From Candidatus Portiera sp. (GTDB taxonomy: Bacteria > Pseudomonadota > Gammaproteobacteria > CBDBNL01 > JAAOII01), in NCBI GenBank assembly GCA_015163845.1, contig JAAOII010000182.1, forward strand, positions 1 to 8,350: DNA of 8,350 bases, written 5' to 3'. Below the pieces are notes generated by a model. That model did not search any database. It was not told where the DNA came from and saw only the letters and a program-made list of their open reading frames with translations. Within the stretch, counting starts at the first letter, position 1, and each line of letters starts with the position of its first letter. Made by a program: the position numbers and the translations under genes. Shown here piece after piece: positions 4,859-8,350 of this stretch.

Positions 4859-7800
4859 TTAGTATCTGTTTCTTAATATGGGTAGTGTGGCATTATCACC
4901 AAAGTCCCAGATGCTTTGATCCCAGTTGGTGTAGGTGGATTTATCAGATGGAAGCCCGCCACAACTTTGAGCAAGTTCATTGATAGAGTTAGTGGGACAA
5001 CGTAGCTGGACATAATCGCGATAGGTGGTGTCAGTAATTTGATTAGTCGGTCCATTCGTGTCTCCAGCATTCGCCTTGGAAGAGTTGCTGCCAAGTGCAC
5101 GCATGCTATGGTAGAAGCTATCTATAGTATTGTTATAAATACTTTCTATGGAAGTATTAAAGTATTGGGGGCTTAACTCATCATTGATATAGATTGCCAA
5201 GGGCTGGTCCATAGCAACATAGCTATTAGAAATGTGAACTGGAATGAGTTTAGGAAGCTTGTTATTTAGCATGTCAATATGTATACGGTCCTCATGAGAT
5301 GTGTCTGATCCACTCAGTGCATTTTCGCTAAAAGAAGCATTAATGTTAGTGTCGCCAGTTATGTGAACATAAGAATTATTGATTGATAAGTTATTAAATC
5401 CGTGATAATCTAAACCAAGACCTTCAAAGTATAGATCCGACTCATGCAGATGCATATTGATGGAACCGTTGATAAACACAGAAGATTTATCAGCATGATA
5501 TTGATATATATCATCATCATAATAATCATCATCATAAACAGCATAGACAAACATATTCCCCCAATAAACTTCTGCATTGTTGGCATATAAATCCATGTTG
5601 CCATTGATTATCAGAGAAATATTTGTCATTGACCCAAAGCAGTAATATGCACATAACCCAGCAAAAGATATTTTGTTATTGTTACCTCTATATTCATTTT
5701 GACGTAAATAATCAGGGTTGCCCATAGAAATATCTCCATTAATATTTACACTAATATTAGCCACCCCGTATTGGGAACTATAAAACTTATAATTAAATGA
5801 TGATAGATATATGTATGGAACATCTAAGTTTAAATTACCTTCAAGCTTAATATTAATGTTGTGGAGAATGTTTAAGTTATCAGCGTCACTGACGAAATTG
5901 AAATTATTCTTTCTATATACCTCACTCTTGATGTTAATATCTCCCTGTATATAAGCATTGATATCTGATATAGATCCATGACGCATCCTACCTATAAGAA
6001 TTGCCCCTCTCAACTTTTTAGTATTAATTATGCTAAGAGCATCTGATGAGGAATGCCAAGAAATATTTGCATTTGTTACATGAGACATAAAACTATAACC
6101 TATGAGCAGGCCTACATAATTATCACCGGGATGACTTTTGTTAGAGTATGATGAAATAGATCCGCTTATATCAATATTTGCATCAGATATAAATGTTCTG
6201 CTACTTTCACCAACAAACGCAGCAAGACGAATATCTGCATCTCCCATATAAACATTAGCGGTTATGTTAAAATTCCCCTCAATAGAATTATTAATAAGCC
6301 GCGAACCATCAGATTTACCAACTAGGCCACCAACTTCAAGCCCTCCTTTTTTATGACTATTGTAATTTGCACTTATGGTCCCGGCACCAGTTACACTACT
6401 GTTATATAATTGGCTTTCATTAAGATAACCAATTAATCCCCCAACTCTTCCGACGTATGTTCCGTTTGTTTGAATGTTTTTATCTCCTAAGATAACTTCG
6501 GTATTAGATATTTGGCTAAAGCGAGCCCTGCCTATCAAAGCACCAGCATGATGTGTCCCTTGGACAGTGCCAACTTGAAGACGAATATTATCAAACATAG
6601 CATCCCAAGAAAAACCAAATAAACCAGCATGCTTATAGCCAGAAGTATTGAGCCCAGATATCATATAGCCATTGCCATCAAACTCTCCTCTAAACTTGAT
6701 GGTTTCGTTGCCTATGGGATGCCAGTTGTCATAACTAGATAAATCAAGGTCAGAAGTTAACTCGTAGGAAGAATACATTTGGCGGGATATATTCAACTGC
6801 TGATAAGACAATGCGGCTAATTGTGCTGGGTGGAAAATCTCCAGTTTGCCATCTCCATCAGTATCTAATAAATTCAAACTTACTTTAATATCTGTTTGGT
6901 TGGTGGGCTGGCTAGTGTCAGGACCTGTTTGATTGACCGACTCACTAGTGTCAGGACCTGTTTGGTTGGTGGGCAGGTTAGTGTCGGGAGTTGTTTGATT
7001 GACCGACTCGCTAGTGTCAGGACCTGTTTGGTTGACTGGCCCGCTAGTGTCGGGGCCTGTTTGATTGGCTGGCTCACTAGTGTCAGGATCTGTTTGATTG
7101 ACCGACTCACTAGTGTCAGGATCTGTTTGATTGACTGGCCCGCTAGTGTCGGGGCCTGTTTGGTTGGTGGGCAGGTTAGTGTCGGGAGTTGTTTGGTTGG
7201 TGGGCTGGCTAGTGTCGGGATCTGTTTGATTGGCTGGCTCACTAGTGTCTGGGTCTGTTTGGTTGACTGGCCCGCTAGTGTCGGGATCTGTTTGATTGAC
7301 CGACTCACTAGTGTCTGGGTCTGTTTGGTTGACTGGCCCGCTAGTGTCGGGGCCTGTTTGGTTGGTGGGCAGGTTAGTGTCGGGAGTCGTTTTATCATTT
7401 TCATCTGGACCTAAGTTCAACGGGAATAAAGCATAGTCCAAGTTGAAGGGTAAAGTAATATCATGTTTGAGCGGATTAATCTTATTATTTGTATCAATGC
7501 TATTGCCAGAATTAGCAGTATTGAAATCATCAACTTCTATGGGTGGTGGAACAATATCAAAGAAATAAGTGCGACGTAGCATGGGGCGTCCATCGGCATG
7601 AAATATAGTTGCCTCCATGACATATTTTCCAGAGGTGAAGTTGCCTAGGTTAGTACTGAAATAATTTGTCCTTCTCAGTGTTTCCTCATCCAGTGGGAAA
7701 GAAAACCTCGTGAGATCTACTAGGCCGCTATAGGATAAAACTGCGAAGCCAATTCTTGATGTTGGTTCATAATCTAATAGACCAGCCGCAAAGGTTAGAT

Positions 7801-8080
7801 TAACTATTAATTCTCCCTGATAATCTGATGTGATTTTTGCATTAGTGACATTTACATTAGTGACATTTACATTAGTTTGGCACATAGGCAAGTCGGATGG
7901 ATTATTAACATCAACATTTGATTCATCCATTGACTGGCAGGTATCTGATGAGTTCACAGGAGCAGCTCTTTGGCTGATTGAGCTCCCTCCTCCGCCACCA
8001 CTGCTGTTGTCACTGCTGTTGCCACAGGCAGCAAGTAAGCTAGCCACCAGAAATATAAAAATGATATTCTTAAGATACAA
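4859..8080 (-). CDS. Large repeat-bearing GLUG-motif surface lipoprotein
   Basis: The 1073-residue product starts with a lipoprotein signal ending in a lipobox, LLAAC, with the lipid-bearing Cys at 19. Position +2 is Gly, so sorting to the outer membrane is expected. Next are a Ser/Gly linker (20-36), an NVTNV repeat, an unrecognised beta-rich domain (about 75-185), and fifteen 11-residue repeats (232-396), each ending in NQT. DTDGDGKLE (406-414) is a DxDxDG calcium-type loop common at the front of GLUG proteins. From about 480 to 720 come GLUG-like blocks such as VGGLIGYLNESQL and VGGLVGKSDGSRL, then an Asn-rich beta-helix-like region. The C-terminus, with two Cys and a Trp/Phe-rich end, resembles GLUG protein endings. 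TTG 8078-8080 is the first standard start, but the strong Shine-Dalgarno is 54 bases upstream. A surface adhesin-like or shielding role is inferred; function unknown. Confidence 0.85.
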   Translation of the reverse strand: MYLKNIIFIFLVASLLAACGNSSDNSSGGGGGSSISQRAAPVNSSDTCQSMDESNVDVNNPSDLPMCQTNVNVTNVNVTNAKITSDYQGELIVNLTFAAGLLDYEPTSRIGFAVLSYSGLVDLTRFSFPLDEETLRRTNYFSTNLGNFTSGKYVMEATIFHADGRPMLRRTYFFDIVPPPIEVDDFNTANSGNSIDTNNKINPLKHDITLPFNLDYALFPLNLGPDENDKTTPDTNLPTNQTGPDTSGPVNQTDPDTSESVNQTDPDTSGPVNQTDPDTSEPANQTDPDTSQPTNQTTPDTNLPTNQTGPDTSGPVNQTDPDTSESVNQTDPDTSEPANQTGPDTSGPVNQTGPDTSESVNQTTPDTNLPTNQTGPDTSESVNQTGPDTSQPTNQTDIKVSLNLLDTDGDGKLEIFHPAQLAALSYQQLNISRQMYSSYELTSDLDLSSYDNWHPIGNETIKFRGEFDGNGYMISGLNTSGYKHAGLFGFSWDAMFDNIRLQVGTVQGTHHAGALIGRARFSQISNTEVILGDKNIQTNGTYVGRVGGLIGYLNESQLYNSSVTGAGTISANYNSHKKGGLEVGGLVGKSDGSRLINNSIEGNFNITANVYMGDADIRLAAFVGESSRTFISDANIDISGSISSYSNKSHPGDNYVGLLIGYSFMSHVTNANISWHSSSDALSIINTKKLRGAILIGRMRHGSISDINAYIQGDINIKSEVYRKNNFNFVSDADNLNILHNINIKLEGNLNLDVPYIYLSSFNYKFYSSQYGVANISVNINGDISMGNPDYLRQNEYRGNNNKISFAGLCAYYCFGSMTNISLIINGNMDLYANNAEVYWGNMFVYAVYDDDYYDDDIYQYHADKSSVFINGSINMHLHESDLYFEGLGLDYHGFNNLSINNSYVHITGDTNINASFSENALSGSDTSHEDRIHIDMLNNKLPKLIPVHISNSYVAMDQPLAIYINDELSPQYFNTSIESIYNNTIDSFYHSMRALGSNSSKANAGDTNGPTNQITDTTYRDYVQLRCPTNSINELAQSCGGLPSDKSTYTNWDQSIWDFGDNATLPILRNRY
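5509..5535 (-). repeat. ATC-type trinucleotide tract inside the lipoprotein gene
   Basis: The plus strand reads mostly (ATC)n with two ATA interruptions. On the coding strand it gives an Asp/Tyr cluster, with DDDYYDDD around residues 850-858. The unit keeps the reading frame, so slippage would change only the length of the acidic patch. Confidence 0.65.
6893..7387 (-). repeat. Fifteen tandem 33-bp coding repeats
   Basis: The 495 bp are exactly 15 units of 33 bp. Each encodes xPDT[S/N]xxxNQT, with x1 being T, G or D. Five unit types occur: A = TPDTNLPTNQT, B = PDTSGPVNQT, C = PDTSESVNQT, D = PDTSEPANQT and E = PDTSQPTNQT, each of B-E preceded by G, D or T. In protein order they run A B C B D E, A B C D B C, A C E. 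The recurrence of type A at units 1, 7 and 13 shows a six-unit higher-order period. Long open frames on the opposite strand and in another minus frame here are side effects of the stop-free repeat. Confidence 0.95.
7840..7876 (-). repeat. 15-bp coding repeat, two and a half copies
   Basis: CATTAGTGACATTTA is present at 7840-7854 and 7855-7869, followed by CATTAGT. On the coding strand it yields Asn-Val-Thr-Asn-Val repeats just after the lipoprotein's N-terminal linker. Like the 33-bp array, it adds N-x-T sequons and preserves the frame. Confidence 0.8.
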
Positions 8081-8096
8081 TGCTCCTAATATCCTG

Positions 8097-8111
8097 TGGT
8101 CTTTTAGACCA
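8097..8111 (-). promoter_or_regulatory. Small hairpin between Shine-Dalgarno and TTG start
   Basis: TGGTCT (8097-8102) pairs perfectly with AGACCA (8106-8111) around a three-base loop. It lies between the AAGGAGG at 8135-8141 and the TTG start at 8078-8080. If the TTG is the true start, folding here would shorten the 54-base gap; if translation begins near 8126 it is simply coding. Confidence 0.3.
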
Positions 8112-8134
8112 AGTTGTGATCTTTTAATAATAAT

Positions 8135-8141
8135 CCTCCTT
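8135..8141 (-). promoter_or_regulatory. Strong ribosome binding site upstream of the lipoprotein gene
   Basis: The minus strand reads AAGGAGG, the best Shine-Dalgarno in the window, 54 bases before the TTG start. Six bases after it is ATT (8126-8128), in frame with the lipoprotein with no stop between. No ATG, GTG or TTG in the lipoprotein frame lies between. An ATT start would add 16 residues, beginning with a Lys/Arg-containing segment. Confidence 0.5.
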
Positions 8142-8157
8142 GTTTTTTTATTATTTA

Positions 8158-8202
8158 ATTATAGATGCCTAATTGTATGTGGTTGTATGTAGTTGTATGT
8201 TC
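8158..8202 (-). promoter_or_regulatory. Lipoprotein promoter with three phased 10-bp repeats
   Basis: The minus strand has an exact TATAAT at 8163-8158, placing a transcription start near 8151 and the AAGGAGG about ten bases into the message. No good -35 hexamer is present. Three tandem 10-bp units sharing TTGTATGT (plus strand, 8173-8180, 8183-8190 and 8193-8200) cover the -35 area and just upstream. One helical turn per unit suggests an activator site or a slippage-prone promoter spacer. Confidence 0.45.
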
Positions 8203-8242
8203 ATAAACAGTTATTCATTATTAATATCTGTCGTATAATCTT

Positions 8243-8350
8243 TTATTCGAATATTATAGACAAAGTATCATCTATAGCAGTCCTTTGTTCTTGTGGAGAG
8301 AATTGCTGTAAACAATTAAGCAATGGATATTCTGTGCTATTACCTAAATG
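8243..8350 (-). CDS. C-terminal end of an unidentified protein (partial, right edge)
   Basis: On the minus strand, 35 codons are open from the window edge to TAA at 8245-8243. The piece ends in LQQFSPQEQRTAIDDTLSIIFE, an ordinary-looking, probably helical C-terminus with a balanced composition. It is on the same strand as the lipoprotein gene, 162 bases upstream of the TTG, with a separate promoter between them. The family cannot be judged from this fragment. Confidence 0.55.
   Translation of the reverse strand, partial: HLGNSTEYPLLNCLQQFSPQEQRTAIDDTLSIIFE

Noticed and set aside
6893..7387. CRISPR array from regularly spaced repeats
   Set aside because: The 33-bp units are directly adjacent with no unique spacers, stay in one reading frame and encode part of a protein.
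6896..7414. Long open frames of about 172 codons on the plus strand and 174 codons in a second minus-strand frame
   Set aside because: They exist only because a 33-bp unit without stops is repeated fifteen times. The frame joined to the lipobox and GLUG region is the coding one.
7830..8192. 120-codon plus-strand open frame opposite the lipoprotein's N-terminal region
   Set aside because: It is antisense to the signal peptide and linker, and its run of Pro and Leu comes from the complementary Gly/Ser-rich codons.

Overview
The window is AT-rich bacterial DNA. The gene set (F1-ATPase epsilon subunit, LysE/ArgO-type exporter, Tat-type TRAP solute-binding protein, outer-membrane-type lipoprotein with GLUG motifs) suits a Gram-negative proteobacterium, probably a gammaproteobacterium. 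This is inferred from family resemblance only; I cannot name a genus. No rRNA, tRNA, CRISPR array, transposase or phage gene is visible.

Layout, left to right. A short C-terminal CDS tail (+) ends at 41 inside a perfect 22-bp palindrome. A complete but solitary atpC lies on the minus strand (182-622) with no atpD upstream. A plus-strand unit follows (847-2153): a PIN-domain nuclease gene whose C-terminal domain is repeated downstream as its own ORF, and then as a truncated third copy. The repeat period is exactly 349 bp. An argO/lysE-like exporter (2362-3006, +) converges on a minus-strand group: a TRAP transporter solute-binding protein (3044-4237), a DUF2306-type membrane protein (4307-4759) and a very large repeat-bearing lipoprotein (4859-8080). 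The right edge holds the 3' end of another minus-strand CDS (8243-8350).

How the parts relate. No complete pathway is visible; the window is a series of housekeeping, transport and surface genes. The accessory content is concentrated in two loci. The PIN locus resembles a VapC-type toxin gene that has gained, or is fused to, an unrecognised charged domain, which was then duplicated; most differences between copies are synonymous. The 1073-residue lipoprotein has a lipobox, an unrecognised N-terminal domain, fifteen 11-residue Pro/Thr/Asn repeats each ending in NQT, a DxDxDG motif and a long Asn-rich beta-helix-like GLUG region. It looks like a surface-exposed, fast-evolving protein.

Two patterns recur. 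First, short tandem repeats are unusually common for 8 kb (3, 10, 12, 15, 33 and 349 bp units). Second, in three places a strong Shine-Dalgarno sequence does not serve the obvious start codon: before atpC it precedes a two-codon ORF, before argO a four-codon ORF, and before the lipoprotein gene an ATT triplet 48 bases upstream of the nearest standard start.
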